DNA from: CAG-411 sp963643465
GTDB taxonomy: Bacteria > Bacillota > Clostridia > Lachnospirales > Lachnospiraceae
DNA: 64,000 bases
NCBI GenBank assembly: GCA_963643465.1
Contig: CAVIJT010000005.1
Coordinates: 62,001-126,000 of the forward strand
Direction: 5' to 3'
Shown one piece after another: positions 37,014 through 46,882 of the stretch. The notes beneath the pieces are model-generated. The model had not been told where the DNA came from. It saw nothing but the letters and a program-made list of their open reading frames with translations, and made no database searches. How positions within the stretch are numbered: position 1 is the first letter of the stretch; the number at the start of each line of letters is the position of its first letter. A program made the position numbers and the translations under genes.

Positions 37014-38351
37014 ATGAGAATGTTCGATATAATTGAGAAAAAGAAACAGGGACAGGAAATGTCGGAAGAAGAAATAAAAGAGATGATAAAAGGATATGTG
37101 GCAGGGGAAATTCCGGATTATCAAATGTCTGCATGGGCTATGGCAGTGTATTTTAAAGGCATGACCGATGAAGAATTGGGACATTTGACATTAGCTATGG
37201 CTCATTCTGGTGATATAGTAGATTTATCATCCATAAGTGGAGTAAAAGTGGACAAGCACAGTACCGGAGGAGTGGGAGATAAAACTACGCTTGCCATTGC
37301 ACCTATTGTGGCAGCTTGTGGGGAAAAAGTGGCAAAAATGTCTGGACGTGGACTGGGGCATACAGGGGGAACCATTGATAAACTAGAATCCATACCAGGT
37401 TTCCAGACAGAAATAGAAACAAAAGAGTTTTTCCGTATTGTCAATGAAATCGGGCTTAGTGTAGTAGGGCAGTCTGCAAATTTAGCTCCTGCGGATAAAA
37501 AATTATATGCTCTTCGGGATGTGACGGCAACCGTAGATAGCATTCCTCTTATTGCAGCCTCTGTTATGAGCAAAAAGCTGGCGGCAGGCAGTGATAAAAT
37601 TTTGTTGGATGTGACTTGTGGTAGTGGTGCATTTATGAAAAACAAAGAAGATGCCGTAACATTAGCGCAAAAAATGGTAGCAATCGGGGAACAGGCTGGA
37701 AAGCCAACCATTGCACTTATCACCAATATGGATACACCACTTGGGGAAAATATTGGAAACTCTATGGAAGTTTCTGAGATTGTGCAGTTACTTTCCGGAA
37801 AGAGCAAGGAAGACTTGTTGACCGTTTGTTTGGCATTGGCATCCAATATGCTGTATTTGGCAAAAAATGGAGAACAGGAACAAGTATCCTTGGAGGAATG
37901 TGAGCGTATGGCGCAGTCTGTTATTAAAGATGGAAGTGCTTTGCAAAAATTAGTGGATATGGTAGAGGCTCAACATGGAGACAGTAGTGTCATTAAAAAA
38001 CCAGATATATTCAAAAAGGCTGCTTATTATTATGATGTGGTTGCCCAGCATAGCGGTTATGTAACCCATACAGATGCCCAGCAGATAGGAATTGCTTCTA
38101 TGGTGCTTGGTGCAGGAAGAGAAACAAAAGAAAGTACCATAGATTTTGCTGCTGGTATTGCTTTAAAGAAAAAGACTGGAGATAAGGTACAGGTAGGCGA
38201 TACTATTGCTACTTTGTATACAGAAACTTATGATACCATTCCAAAAGCGGAGGATATTTTAAGAAAGGCTTATACCATTGGTTCTACACCAGCAAAAGAG
38301 GAAAAATTGGTGATTGCCAGAGTGACAAAAGATGGAGTTACCTGGTACTAA
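37014..38351 (+). CDS. pdp: Pyrimidine-nucleoside phosphorylase
   Basis: This 445-residue enzyme splits uridine, deoxyuridine or thymidine with phosphate. The thymidine/pyrimidine phosphorylase signature is clear: KVDKHSTGGVGDKTTL near residue 75, KMSGRGLGHTGGTIDKLES near 110, LYALRDVTATVDSIPLIAAS near 165 and the C-terminal Lys-rich barrel. Firmicutes members are usually the broad-specificity Pdp, hence the symbol; deoA is a possible alternative name. It is 61 bases after cdd, with which it forms a salvage operon. Confidence 0.93.
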   Translation: MRMFDIIEKKKQGQEMSEEEIKEMIKGYVAGEIPDYQMSAWAMAVYFKGMTDEELGHLTLAMAHSGDIVDLSSISGVKVDKHSTGGVGDKTTLAIAPIVAACGEKVAKMSGRGLGHTGGTIDKLESIPGFQTEIETKEFFRIVNEIGLSVVGQSANLAPADKKLYALRDVTATVDSIPLIAASVMSKKLAAGSDKILLDVTCGSGAFMKNKEDAVTLAQKMVAIGEQAGKPTIALITNMDTPLGENIGNSMEVSEIVQLLSGKSKEDLLTVCLALASNMLYLAKNGEQEQVSLEECERMAQSVIKDGSALQKLVDMVEAQHGDSSVIKKPDIFKKAAYYYDVVAQHSGYVTHTDAQQIGIASMVLGAGRETKESTIDFAAGIALKKKTGDKVQVGDTIATLYTETYDTIPKAEDILRKAYTIGSTPAKEEKLVIARVTKDGVTWY

Positions 38352-38459
38352 AGAAGTGAACATTTCAATGGTGATTGTAAAACAGGAAATTTCGGTGTAG
38401 AATATAAGAATGAATACAATAGATAATGTTACAATGTCTGAATAATATAGGAGGGAAAT

Positions 38460-39602
38460 ATGTTTGATACAATAGTAATCGGTGCCGGCTTTGCAGGTGC
38501 AGTAGTAGCCAGAGAGTTGGCAGAAAAGGGAGAGCGTGTACTGGTTGTAGAGCAGAGAGGTCATATAGGTGGAAATTGTTACGATGTGGAGGATGAACAT
38601 GGAATTTTGATTCATGAGTATGGTCCACATATTTTCCATACTAGCAATGAGGAAGTGTATACATATTTATCTCGATTTACAGAATGGTATCATTTTAAAC
38701 ATAAAGTAGTGGCAAATGTGCATGGAAACTATATTCCAGTTCCATTCAATCTGCATACGTTAGAGCAGGTGTATGATGAGGAGAAGGCAGAAAAGCTAAA
38801 AGAAGAGCTGATTTCTACTTATGGCGAAGAGGCAAGAGTTCCTATTTTGGAGTTAAAGAAAAATGCGTCCAAAGACATTCAGGAAATTGCAGAATATGTT
38901 TATGAAAATATCTTTTTAAGATATACCATGAAACAGTGGGGGCAGAAACCGGAAGAAGTGGATGGTTCCGTGACTGCCAGAGTGCCAGTAGTGTTGTCTT
39001 ATGATGATAGTTATTTTGGAGATAAATATCAGGGGATGCCAAAAGTCAGCTATACCCAGTTGTTTGAAAACATGTTAAACCATCCAAACATTACTTTGCG
39101 CTTGAATACAAAGGCAGAAGACGTGCTTTCTATACCAAAGAGTGGAAACGTGTCTTACGAAGGTGAGATATTCTTAGGAAAGGTTGTATACACCGGACCT
39201 TTAGATGAATTGTTTGATTGTCGTTTTGGTCGTTTGCCATATCGTTCTTTGGAATTTGCTTTCGAGCATTATGACAAAGAATATTATCAGAGCAATAGTG
39301 TGGTAAACTATACCGTATCAGAGGATTATACAAGAATCACAGAATTTAAATATTTGACTGGACAGGAAGCACCGGGAACAACAATTATGAAAGAGTATCC
39401 AAAAACATATACTGGTGAGAATGGACAAATACCATACTATGCTATTTTAAATCCGGAAAATCAAAAGCTATATGAACAGTATGTAGAGCTTTTGAAAGAA
39501 GTACCAAACTTTTATCTGGTAGGAAGATTAGCAGAATATAAATACTACAACATGGATGCCATTGTAGCAAGGGCATTGTCCATGGTGGAGCAGATGAAAT
39601 AG
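38460..39602 (+). CDS. glf: UDP-galactopyranose mutase
   Basis: This 380-residue FAD enzyme converts UDP-galactopyranose to UDP-galactofuranose for cell-surface glycans. The N-terminal dinucleotide fold GAGFAGAVVARELA and HIGGNCYD, the HEYGPHIFHTSN motif near residue 55, YTMKQWG and the C-terminal VGRLAEYKYYNMDAIVARAL are diagnostic. AGGAGG precedes the ATG. A family 2 glycosyltransferase starts 9 bases after its stop, indicating a two-gene unit for galactofuranose or related polymer synthesis. Confidence 0.96.
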   Translation: MFDTIVIGAGFAGAVVARELAEKGERVLVVEQRGHIGGNCYDVEDEHGILIHEYGPHIFHTSNEEVYTYLSRFTEWYHFKHKVVANVHGNYIPVPFNLHTLEQVYDEEKAEKLKEELISTYGEEARVPILELKKNASKDIQEIAEYVYENIFLRYTMKQWGQKPEEVDGSVTARVPVVLSYDDSYFGDKYQGMPKVSYTQLFENMLNHPNITLRLNTKAEDVLSIPKSGNVSYEGEIFLGKVVYTGPLDELFDCRFGRLPYRSLEFAFEHYDKEYYQSNSVVNYTVSEDYTRITEFKYLTGQEAPGTTIMKEYPKTYTGENGQIPYYAILNPENQKLYEQYVELLKEVPNFYLVGRLAEYKYYNMDAIVARALSMVEQMK

Positions 39603-39611
39603 GAGGAAGAA

Positions 39612-40628
39612 ATGAAAGTATTAACAGTTGGAATTCCGTGTTATAATTCTGCAGAATATATGAGTAAGGCAATCGAGTCGCTCCTTCCTGCAGGAGAGGA
39701 TATTGAGATTATTATAGTAAATGATGGTTCAAAGGATGATACGCAGAAAATCGGAGAGGAATATGCTGCAAAGTATCCAACCATTGTTCGTGTCATCAAT
39801 CAGGAGAATGGTGGTCATGGAGAAGCTGTAAATACAGGGCTTCGCAATGCAACAGGAATTTATTATAAAGTAGTGGATAGTGATGATTGGGTAGACGAAG
39901 ATTCCCTGCATCAGATTATTGACAAACTAAAAGAATTTATCGAGAATCAAGAAAAAGTAGATATGCTCATATCCAATTATGTCTATGAAAAAGTACACAT
40001 TGGCAAACAAAAAGTAATTGATTATCACAGTTGCTTACCAACCAACAAAATATTTGGATGGTCAGATATCGGACATTTCCGGGCAAGTCAGAATATTTTG
40101 ATGCATTCAGTAATTTATCGAACGAAGATGCTTAGAGAGTGTAATTTGGAACTGCCAAAGCACACATTTTATGTGGATAACATTTTTGTATATCAGCCAC
40201 TACCTTCCGTAAAGAAAATGTACTATTTAGATGTGAATTTTTATCGGTATTACATTGGACGTGAGGATCAGTCTGTCAATGAAAATGTAATGATGGGAAG
40301 AATTGACCAACAGGTAAAGATAACCAAAATCATGATAGATTCTCATGATTTATCAAAGATTGCAAATAAAAAACTTCGCCGTTATATGATTAAATATTTG
40401 GTGATGATGATGACTGTAAGCTCTGTATTTTTGATAAAAATAAATACAGCCGAAAGTCTTGCTGTGAAAGAAGAATTATGGCAGTATTTAAAGAATAAAA
40501 ACCGCTGGGTATATGGACAAATGAACAAATATTTTCTTGGTCTTACCATGAAAATGAAGTCCTGGGCTGGAAGAAAAATAATCATACTGGGATATACTAT
40601 TTCACAGAAAATATATGGTTTCAATTAA
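39612..40628 (+). CDS. Family 2 glycosyltransferase
   Basis: This 338-residue GT-A enzyme has the motifs VGIPCYNSAEYM at the N-terminus, VNDGSKDDT near residue 37, NGGHGEAVNTGLRNATG and the metal-binding VDSDDWVDED near residue 88. The C-terminal third has an amphipathic region with a short hydrophobic stretch (KYLVMMMTVSSVFLI) that may contact the membrane. Coupled to glf, it may transfer a galactofuranosyl or other sugar to a surface polymer; acceptor and donor are not predictable. It converges on the PAP2 gene. Confidence 0.9.
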   Translation: MKVLTVGIPCYNSAEYMSKAIESLLPAGEDIEIIIVNDGSKDDTQKIGEEYAAKYPTIVRVINQENGGHGEAVNTGLRNATGIYYKVVDSDDWVDEDSLHQIIDKLKEFIENQEKVDMLISNYVYEKVHIGKQKVIDYHSCLPTNKIFGWSDIGHFRASQNILMHSVIYRTKMLRECNLELPKHTFYVDNIFVYQPLPSVKKMYYLDVNFYRYYIGREDQSVNENVMMGRIDQQVKITKIMIDSHDLSKIANKKLRRYMIKYLVMMMTVSSVFLIKINTAESLAVKEELWQYLKNKNRWVYGQMNKYFLGLTMKMKSWAGRKIIILGYTISQKIYGFN

Positions 40629-40647
40629 ATTAGACAAGCGTTATTAC

Positions 40648-40685
40648 AAAAGGAGATTGGCTATTAACCAATCTCCTTTTGTGAT
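40648..40685. terminator. Bidirectional terminator between GT2 and PAP2 genes
   Basis: The perfect 13-bp stem AAAAGGAGATTGG/CCAATCTCCTTTT has a 7-base loop. Confidence 0.88.
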
Positions 40686-41398
40686 TTATTTTTATTTTTT
40701 CGTATTGTAGTTGAATTTCTGTTTTGGAGTTCAGACCAACTGGCAAACAATTTTGGATAGTTAATTCGGTATACCAAGGCATAAAGTGCAATGGCAAGTC
40801 CTGCGCCACAAAGCACATCTACCATAGAATGTTGCTTTAAAAACACAGTAGACATACAGATGGACAAAGCCAAAAGTCCCGAAGAAACAATAACCCATTT
40901 GCGTTTGCGAAGGTTTGGACTTTCCCAGATTGCACAAAAGATACCAATGGAATTTAGTACATGAATGCTTGGACAAACATTTGTACAAGTATCTATGTTA
41001 TAAATCATTTGAACCCAATCGGTAAATATGTTGGAATGTTCAAAGGCAACTGGACGTAAATTTTGTTCGTTTGGAAAAAACGTATAAATAATCAAACAAA
41101 TCGTCATACCTGAAAATAGCAACGCACAACATTTATAAAAGCCTTCCACATCTGTAAAAAAGAAGTAGATCATAGTGGCGGCGATAAAAGCAAACCATAA
41201 TAAATAGGGAATAATAAAATATTCACAAAATGGAATAACATCGTCTAGGTGCATATGTATGGGATAATAATCCACTTGTGTACGTTGTTCCAAAAATACA
41301 AACCAAATGCTGTAAATAATAAAATACGATAGTATCCATGCGTGCTTATACCTTTGAAGGAGATCCTTCCACTTCTGCTTACGCATCTTTTTATTCAT
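40664..41398 (-). CDS. PAP2-family membrane phosphatase/inositol phosphotransferase-like
   Basis: This ~244-residue protein has about six membrane helices. The PAP2-type active-site pieces are visible: CPSIHVLNSIG (central His) and FLKQHSMVDVLCG (His/Asp) near the C-terminus. Members hydrolyse lipid phosphates or transfer polar heads; the C-terminal basic tail is cytoplasmic. The frame is open 15 codons further to 41443. The ATG at 41398 follows GAGGAAAGG closely and the ATG at 41386 is an alternative, so the start is uncertain. It is monocistronic. Confidence 0.75.
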   Translation of the reverse strand: MNKKMRKQKWKDLLQRYKHAWILSYFIIYSIWFVFLEQRTQVDYYPIHMHLDDVIPFCEYFIIPYLLWFAFIAATMIYFFFTDVEGFYKCCALLFSGMTICLIIYTFFPNEQNLRPVAFEHSNIFTDWVQMIYNIDTCTNVCPSIHVLNSIGIFCAIWESPNLRKRKWVIVSSGLLALSICMSTVFLKQHSMVDVLCGAGLAIALYALVYRINYPKLFASWSELQNRNSTTIRKNKNKSQKEIG

Positions 41399-41530
41399 CC
41401 TTTCCTCATCCTTTATAACTGCTATTTCAAAGAATAATAGCAATCATACCATTTTTTTACTTTCAAACAAGATGATTATATCACAGCCAAATAAAAATAA
41501 CAATAAAGGTTTTGAAGGAGGAAAAGGGGA

Positions 41531-43012
41531 TTATTCCTTTGTGTCAGTATTGGTTTTATGTAGAATATGAGAGAGTGTTTTTACTCCATGCTGCATATCC
41601 TGCATGGATCTTACAATACTGTCTACGCCAGCAACCTGTTGTTCTGTTGCTGCACTGATTTCAGTAGTGGTACCTACTGATTTTTTGGAAATTTCTTCTA
41701 CACGCTTCATGGATTCTTGTAGTTGTTCCTTGATGTTTATAATATCAGCCAATTCGCTTTTTAATAATTGGGTAGCGGAAATAACTTCTTCAGAGGATTC
41801 TAGCATGATTTTAAAAATCTTAACAGTATCTTCCAAGCGTTCATTAGAATTATTTACAACATCACTATTTCGCTCAATTACTTTATTTGTACTTTCTACA
41901 GTCTCAATAATATCTTTTAAAATGGTGTCGATTTTTCCAGTTGCATCAGAGGATTCGGCAGACAGGGAATTAATTTCATCAGCCACTACCGCAAATCCTT
42001 TTCCTGCTTCACCGGCACGAGCAGCTTCGATTGCAGCATTTAATGCAAGAAGGTTCGTCTGTTGAGCTATTTGACGAATGCTTTCGATAATACCACCGAT
42101 AGAACTGGATTTCTGTGATAATTCAGCCACACCTTCCGATGCAATTTTGGTTGTTGCAATATTTTCATCAAATTTTTCAGATAGAATTCCAATAGCAGCA
42201 ATACCCTCATCGTTTTTGTTTTTTAATGTCAGCATAGTATCAACCGTTTGATTTACCCTAGCTTCTGAATTGGCAATTTTGTCATTTAAAGTATTAAAAA
42301 TAAGAAGACTATCATCCACTTCGCTGATTTGTTTGTCTGCGCTGGCAGAAATCTCTTGAGTGGATGCAGCGATTTCTTCTGTATTTCCTTCAAATTCCTG
42401 TAATGCCTCATAGATTTTATTAGAGGATTCCTCTAAATGTGTAAAAGCGTTTTGAACGTCTTTCAGCATTGCTTCCGTTTCTTTTTCATTGGTTTCTACA
42501 GTTGCAAATAATTGTCTGGCACGTGTAACGATCATAATTGCAACCAACAAGGAAAGTGTATATACCATTAGGCAGAAAATCCAAATAGAAAGAGTTCGCA
42601 TTTTTAAGTAGGCATCAGGAAATAAGATTAATCCGATACTATTTGCAACAACGGTTGCAATGGCATTCGCTTTAATGGTGTTTACATCATAATATGGAAC
42701 AGCCAGCAATAATGTTAAAATATATGCTTCTGGAAAGGCTCCAAATACACCATCATTTCCTACTACAATTGTCAATGCTCCCAATATGGGGAGTACAATA
42801 AGGTACAAGTATTTGGCATAAGAGCCTAAAGAATGTTCAAAAAGTCGAATCAGAATACTTGCGACTGGCATAGTTAGTACAATCAGATCAATCCAAGAAC
42901 CACCGTTAAATAGAAGAACATATAAACAGGCAACTGCTGGAATGATCATCAAAAAAAGGAACATGATTAAATTCATTCTTTTTTCTTCTTTTTTTAAAAT
43001 TTCTAATTGCAT
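41531..43012 (-). CDS. Chemoreceptor with N-terminal multi-TM sensor domain
   Basis: This 493-residue methyl-accepting chemotaxis protein lacks the usual periplasmic loop. Residues ~15-180 form about six hydrophobic helices, followed directly by the signalling hairpin with the conserved tip LLALNAAIEAARAGEAGKGF and VVADEI. The membrane part is clearly homologous to that of the neighbouring GHKL kinase: both have IRLxE..LG.YAKY.Y, a G-x-F pair, then N-x-x-G-x-ILFP.A and an aromatic helix. AAGGAGG lies 8 bases before the ATG at 43012; the longer frame to 43084 has no support. It should signal to CheA/CheW encoded elsewhere. Confidence 0.88.
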   Translation of the reverse strand: MQLEILKKEEKRMNLIMFLFLMIIPAVACLYVLLFNGGSWIDLIVLTMPVASILIRLFEHSLGSYAKYLYLIVLPILGALTIVVGNDGVFGAFPEAYILTLLLAVPYYDVNTIKANAIATVVANSIGLILFPDAYLKMRTLSIWIFCLMVYTLSLLVAIMIVTRARQLFATVETNEKETEAMLKDVQNAFTHLEESSNKIYEALQEFEGNTEEIAASTQEISASADKQISEVDDSLLIFNTLNDKIANSEARVNQTVDTMLTLKNKNDEGIAAIGILSEKFDENIATTKIASEGVAELSQKSSSIGGIIESIRQIAQQTNLLALNAAIEAARAGEAGKGFAVVADEINSLSAESSDATGKIDTILKDIIETVESTNKVIERNSDVVNNSNERLEDTVKIFKIMLESSEEVISATQLLKSELADIINIKEQLQESMKRVEEISKKSVGTTTEISAATEQQVAGVDSIVRSMQDMQHGVKTLSHILHKTNTDTKE

Positions 43013-43214
43013 TGTGTTTCCCTCCTTAGATTTAGCGTTATTGCTATTCCGGTTTTTGGTTTTGATGGGTATTGGGATAGACAAAGGGACTGGAATAGCA
43101 ATTTTTGCTTTTGTGAAAAATAACTAAAATTCACAGTGATATAGTATAATATATGTGGATAAATAACAATGGGGTTGGCGGAATTTGTAAAAAAATGGTC
43201 GTTTTTTGCAGAAG

Positions 43215-43261
43215 TTAAAAAAGAAACCAAATAAGCAATTACCATTGCCTGTTTGGTTTCT
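43215..43261 (-). terminator. Terminator of the GHKL kinase gene
   Basis: On the minus strand AGAAACCAAAC pairs with ATTTGGTTTCT, with an inner GCAAT/ATTGC stem, followed by TTTTTT. Confidence 0.8.
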
Positions 43262-43266
43262 CATGA

Positions 43267-44454
43267 TTAATTAGAATATGTGGAGTGATTGACTGGTAAT
43301 AATACAAGGGCACAAAACTCATTTTTGCGTATCGTATAATGAAAATAACCACCGTTTTTCTTGGCTGTTTTTGTTACACTTGTCATGCCAATACCATTTG
43401 CTTTATGGTTTCTCTTGGTAGATAGAAATCCGCTTTCATTTTTTAATAATTTTTCTGTAAAGGTATTTACAATTTTAATGACACAGGTATTTTGCATATT
43501 TTCCATATAGATTCGTACAGTAACTTGTTTTGGAAAAGTCTCGTTTGTTTGGTTTTCTACAGCGTAAATTGCGTTATCTAATAGATTGCCAAGTATAATT
43601 ACTAAATCTCCATCCGATAAATTTCCCATGGTTACATTGGGTTCTACTAAGATGTCCAAATGAATTCCTTTTTCTTCGGCCTCACGGCTTTTTGCCATCA
43701 AAATAGCATTGAGGAGGCGATGACTGGTATAAATTATGAAGGTGTTCTCTTCGATTACTATGTTTAACTCTCGTAAAATATCTGAGATTTTTTCGTATTG
43801 CTGTTCTGTGATTAATTCAGCAATTGTTTTTAGATAGTGTCCAATATCATGAACAAAGCGGCTGTTTGCATCATCCTTTTTTTGCAATTCTTGAAAATAG
43901 ATAGTTTCTTGTTCATATATTTTCATTTTTTGTTCCAGTGTACGCCAATCAGTTGCTTTTTTTGCTAAAAAACTAGCAATACATACAGCTATTATATATA
44001 TAATAAAACAATAAACCCATCCAATCATAACCATTGTATGAAAAAACGCAGATGGAAAAAGGATAATTCCTAAAAAATTAGAAAGCAAGGTTGTAATGGC
44101 ACACCAGATTACTATATGTATCTGACCATAGGAGGCAGAGAGTAAAATCCATACAAAATAACATTGACTTACTGCCATAAATCGACCTTCTCCATCTATG
44201 ATTGTCATAAATGCACAGCCGATTGGTACACAGCAGACATAAAAATATTTTGCATATGCTCCTAAAATGGGTTCCATGAGACGAATGAGAAAAAAGTAAA
44301 AAATTCCTAAAAGGATAATGTTGTCTTTTGCTACGCCAGACATAAAGTACATTACTACAATATAGGCGGCAAACGTGACAAAAATGGAGGCCCAAAAGAG
44401 TACCCGATTTACTTCTTGTTCTGTTATAGTTAAAGAATTGTTTTGAGTATTCAT
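43267..44454 (-). CDS. AgrC-like GHKL sensor histidine kinase
   Basis: This 395-residue kinase has ~6 membrane helices (residues ~20-180), a coiled segment with the likely phospho-acceptor His in FVHDIGHYLKTI, and a GHKL ATPase domain with the N-box LGNLLDNAIYAVEN and the G-box KANGIGMTSV. It lies 20 bases downstream of the LytTR response regulator, so the two form an AgrC/AgrA-like pair. The membrane sensor domain is shared with the adjacent chemoreceptor at 41531-43012. No AgrB or AgrD peptide gene is next to it, so the ligand is unknown. Confidence 0.87.
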   Translation of the reverse strand: MNTQNNSLTITEQEVNRVLFWASIFVTFAAYIVVMYFMSGVAKDNIILLGIFYFFLIRLMEPILGAYAKYFYVCCVPIGCAFMTIIDGEGRFMAVSQCYFVWILLSASYGQIHIVIWCAITTLLSNFLGIILFPSAFFHTMVMIGWVYCFIIYIIAVCIASFLAKKATDWRTLEQKMKIYEQETIYFQELQKKDDANSRFVHDIGHYLKTIAELITEQQYEKISDILRELNIVIEENTFIIYTSHRLLNAILMAKSREAEEKGIHLDILVEPNVTMGNLSDGDLVIILGNLLDNAIYAVENQTNETFPKQVTVRIYMENMQNTCVIKIVNTFTEKLLKNESGFLSTKRNHKANGIGMTSVTKTAKKNGGYFHYTIRKNEFCALVLLPVNHSTYSN

Positions 44455-44474
44455 ATGCTTCTTCTCCGGAAAAA

Positions 44475-45200
44475 TTAATATTTCTTACTTATATATTCTG
44501 CATATAATTGGCGAAATTCTTTGGATTTCGAGCGAGAGATACTGAGGCATTTCCCGTTGTCTAATTGTAATTCGCAAGCGTTATTCATAATTACATGTTT
44601 CATATTTACCAGATAGCTGTTGTGTGCGTAGGCAAAATCATAGTCTTTTAGAGTTTCATAAAGTTCCTTTAATTTTAATGGGCTTGTATATTCCGTTGCT
44701 TTATGATTTTCTTCGCAGTAAAGTACGCTTCCTCGTCTTGCCAGTTCAATATACAAAATATTTTCTAAATTTATTTTATATTGTGCGTTATTTTGTTTTG
44801 CCAGTACACATGGCATTTGTTTTAATTCCTGCATTTTTAGTAAAATGCAGTCTAATTCCTTTTTCATATGTTCATCTGTATAATTTTTTAGTAAATAACG
44901 AAAAGGGGATACTTCAAAATCTTTTACAGTGGGCAGATGAACTCCGGAAATAAAGACAAGAAGCGTATTTGGAAATTTTTCACGAAATTTTCTTGCTGTG
45001 GCATTTCCATCCATTGCTTTAAGTTGCATGTCCAGAAGTAATAAATCATAGGGTGCCGCAGATTCCATATTTTGAATTAAAGCTTCTCCAGAAAGATATT
45101 CAGAAAACATGGCATCTTTTCCGTATGAACTTTCTAACACTAATTTTTTAGTGTAGTCAATGAATTCTTGATGATCATCACAAATGGCAATATGATACAT
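44475..45200 (-). CDS. LytTR-family response regulator (AgrA-like)
   Basis: This 241-residue protein has a full receiver domain (CDDHQEF acidic pair at 8-9, phospho-acceptor Asp in LLLLDMQL near residue 56, conserved Lys in LLKNY) and a C-terminal LytTR DNA-binding domain (DFAYAHNSYLVNMKHV, SISRSKSKEFRQLY). It precedes the GHKL kinase gene in the same transcript. Targets are unknown; LytTR proteins bind pairs of short direct repeats, and none could be assigned with confidence in this window. Confidence 0.9.
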   Translation of the reverse strand: MYHIAICDDHQEFIDYTKKLVLESSYGKDAMFSEYLSGEALIQNMESAAPYDLLLLDMQLKAMDGNATARKFREKFPNTLLVFISGVHLPTVKDFEVSPFRYLLKNYTDEHMKKELDCILLKMQELKQMPCVLAKQNNAQYKINLENILYIELARRGSVLYCEENHKATEYTSPLKLKELYETLKDYDFAYAHNSYLVNMKHVIMNNACELQLDNGKCLSISRSKSKEFRQLYAEYISKKY

Positions 45201-45302
45201 GGCGTTTCCTCAACTTTCCTGTTTTGTATAGATATTTGCTTTCTTTTCTCAAAATAGCAGTTAGATTGTAGCACAAATGATTTTCACTTTCAATGTTGCA
45301 AA

Positions 45303-46253
45303 TTACAACAATCCCATGGACTTTAGAATAAAAATCCAAAGGGTTAAAGTGACAGCAGACATAAGGGTAGTTAATACCACAATGCTGGAAGTCAGCACTC
45401 CGTCATTGTTCATATTTTTAGCCATAATATAGCAGGATGGAGTGGTAGGAGAACCAAGCATAATAATCAACGCGATCAATTTCTCTCCTGTAAATCCCAT
45501 GGAAACGGCAATTGGAAGAAAAATAGCTGGTTGTATCAACACCTTGAAAATGGAGGCAATAATAGTTGGTTTTAATTTTGTAATTGCTTTTCGTCCTTCG
45601 AAAGTGACACCAATGCAAACAAGAGCCAAAGGAGATGCCATTTTTGCAAAACTATCAATGGTCTTTAAGCAAATGGTTGGTGTTTTTTCGTACAATCCAG
45701 TGAGAGACCAGATACAAGCTACCAAAATAGCAAGAATAATAGGATTCTTACATATGTTAATAAATGTTTGTTTCAGTGTTCCCTTTTTGTCTGTTTTTTG
45801 GCTACCCTCAAATGTAAGAACAATAACCGAATAGATATTATAAAGTGGAACTGCACCAATAATCATCATTGGAGCCATGCCGGAAGAACCGTAAATATTT
45901 ACAATAAATGCAATACCAAACACAGCCGCACTGCCTCGAAAAGCCGCTTGCACAAAAGCTCCTCGGATTTCCTCTTCCTTTATAAATAATCGGGCAAGTC
46001 CCCAGATACCCCAAAAACAGATGGAAGTGACAATGGCACAAAATAGTACAAAACGAAGATCAAAGTCACTTTTCATATCAGTGGATGCAATGTCGGAAAA
46101 CAAAAGACAAGGAAGGGTAACTTTAAAATTAAATTTGTTTGCTTTGGCAGCAAAATGGTCATCCAGTATGTCTAGTTGTTTTAGTATGTAGCCAATTACC
46201 ATAACCAAAAAAACAGGTATGGTGGCATTAATGCTGTAAATAAAATTTTCCAT
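45303..46253 (-). CDS. AEC-family transporter (auxin efflux carrier/malate permease type)
   Basis: This 316-residue integral membrane protein has ten predicted helices in two halves. Family motifs are VFLVMVIGYILKQLDILDD at the N-terminus, NKFNFKVTLPCLLFSDIAST, ICKNPIILAILVAC mid-protein and MLGSPTTPSCYIMAKNM near the C-terminus. AEC proteins carry organic acids or related anions; the substrate here is unknown. It lies 29 bases downstream of the ECF sigma gene in the same direction and may be co-transcribed. Confidence 0.88.
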   Translation of the reverse strand: MENFIYSINATIPVFLVMVIGYILKQLDILDDHFAAKANKFNFKVTLPCLLFSDIASTDMKSDFDLRFVLFCAIVTSICFWGIWGLARLFIKEEEIRGAFVQAAFRGSAAVFGIAFIVNIYGSSGMAPMMIIGAVPLYNIYSVIVLTFEGSQKTDKKGTLKQTFINICKNPIILAILVACIWSLTGLYEKTPTICLKTIDSFAKMASPLALVCIGVTFEGRKAITKLKPTIIASIFKVLIQPAIFLPIAVSMGFTGEKLIALIIMLGSPTTPSCYIMAKNMNNDGVLTSSIVVLTTLMSAVTLTLWIFILKSMGLL

Positions 46254-46282
46254 AATAGCTCCTTTCCAAGAAAGTCTTAAAG

Positions 46283-46795
46283 TTACGTGGATTTTTCATA
46301 AATAGCAGCTAAACGCTTTTTCATGCGTTGTAAACGTTTTCGAACAGTAGCACTTTTTAAGTGTAATTGTTTTCCAATGGTTGCTGCGTTTTCTTCTTCA
46401 AATATAGAAAGCTGAATAATCCTTTGATCTTGTGGCGTTAATTGTTTGATTGCGTCCAGAAGAGCATGATATTTTTCGTGTTTGGTATGGGTGTGCTGAT
46501 AACTGCTTTGTAGTAATTTCTTACTGGAACAATCTGCAATTTGTTCAAAAATATTGTCCTCATAAAGGATAAACTCCTCTTGCGTCTGATGATGTTCATA
46601 AATCAAGGAAGTCAAAATGGATTGTAAAGAGTAGGAACTCTGATAATCAGTAAGACGGCTACGTTCCATAAAAATTAAAAACGTTTCCTGCACAAAATCC
46701 TTTGATAATTCGGGATTTGATAAATGATTGTTTGCGAATGAAAGGAGAGAATCGTAGTGGAGCTTATAAAGCACCTGCATTCTCTGTTGTTTCAT
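46283..46795 (-). CDS. ECF-type RNA polymerase sigma factor
   Basis: This 170-residue protein has sigma region 2 (SKDFVQETFLIFMERSR) and region 4 (LTPQDQRIIQLSIFEEENAATI and KSATVRKRLQRMKKRLA, a helix-turn-helix). It resembles small sigma-70 factors of the ECF class. The longer frame to 46852 has no ribosome site; GAAAGGTAG precedes the ATG at 46795. No anti-sigma gene is adjacent, and the neighbours are an AEC transporter downstream and a Big2 protein upstream. Its signal is unknown. Confidence 0.8.
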   Translation of the reverse strand: MKQQRMQVLYKLHYDSLLSFANNHLSNPELSKDFVQETFLIFMERSRLTDYQSSYSLQSILTSLIYEHHQTQEEFILYEDNIFEQIADCSSKKLLQSSYQHTHTKHEKYHALLDAIKQLTPQDQRIIQLSIFEEENAATIGKQLHLKSATVRKRLQRMKKRLAAIYEKST

Positions 46796-46882
46796 AAAAA
46801 CTACCTTTCTTATTAAAATTAAAAAGAGTTGGCAATGACATTGCCACAGCAATCACTATAACAAAGTTGTAAACAAAAATCA

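Noticed and set aside
37202..37846. 214-codon minus-strand frame within pyrimidine phosphorylase
   Set aside because: It lies wholly antisense to a clear enzyme gene, with no ribosome site or domain.
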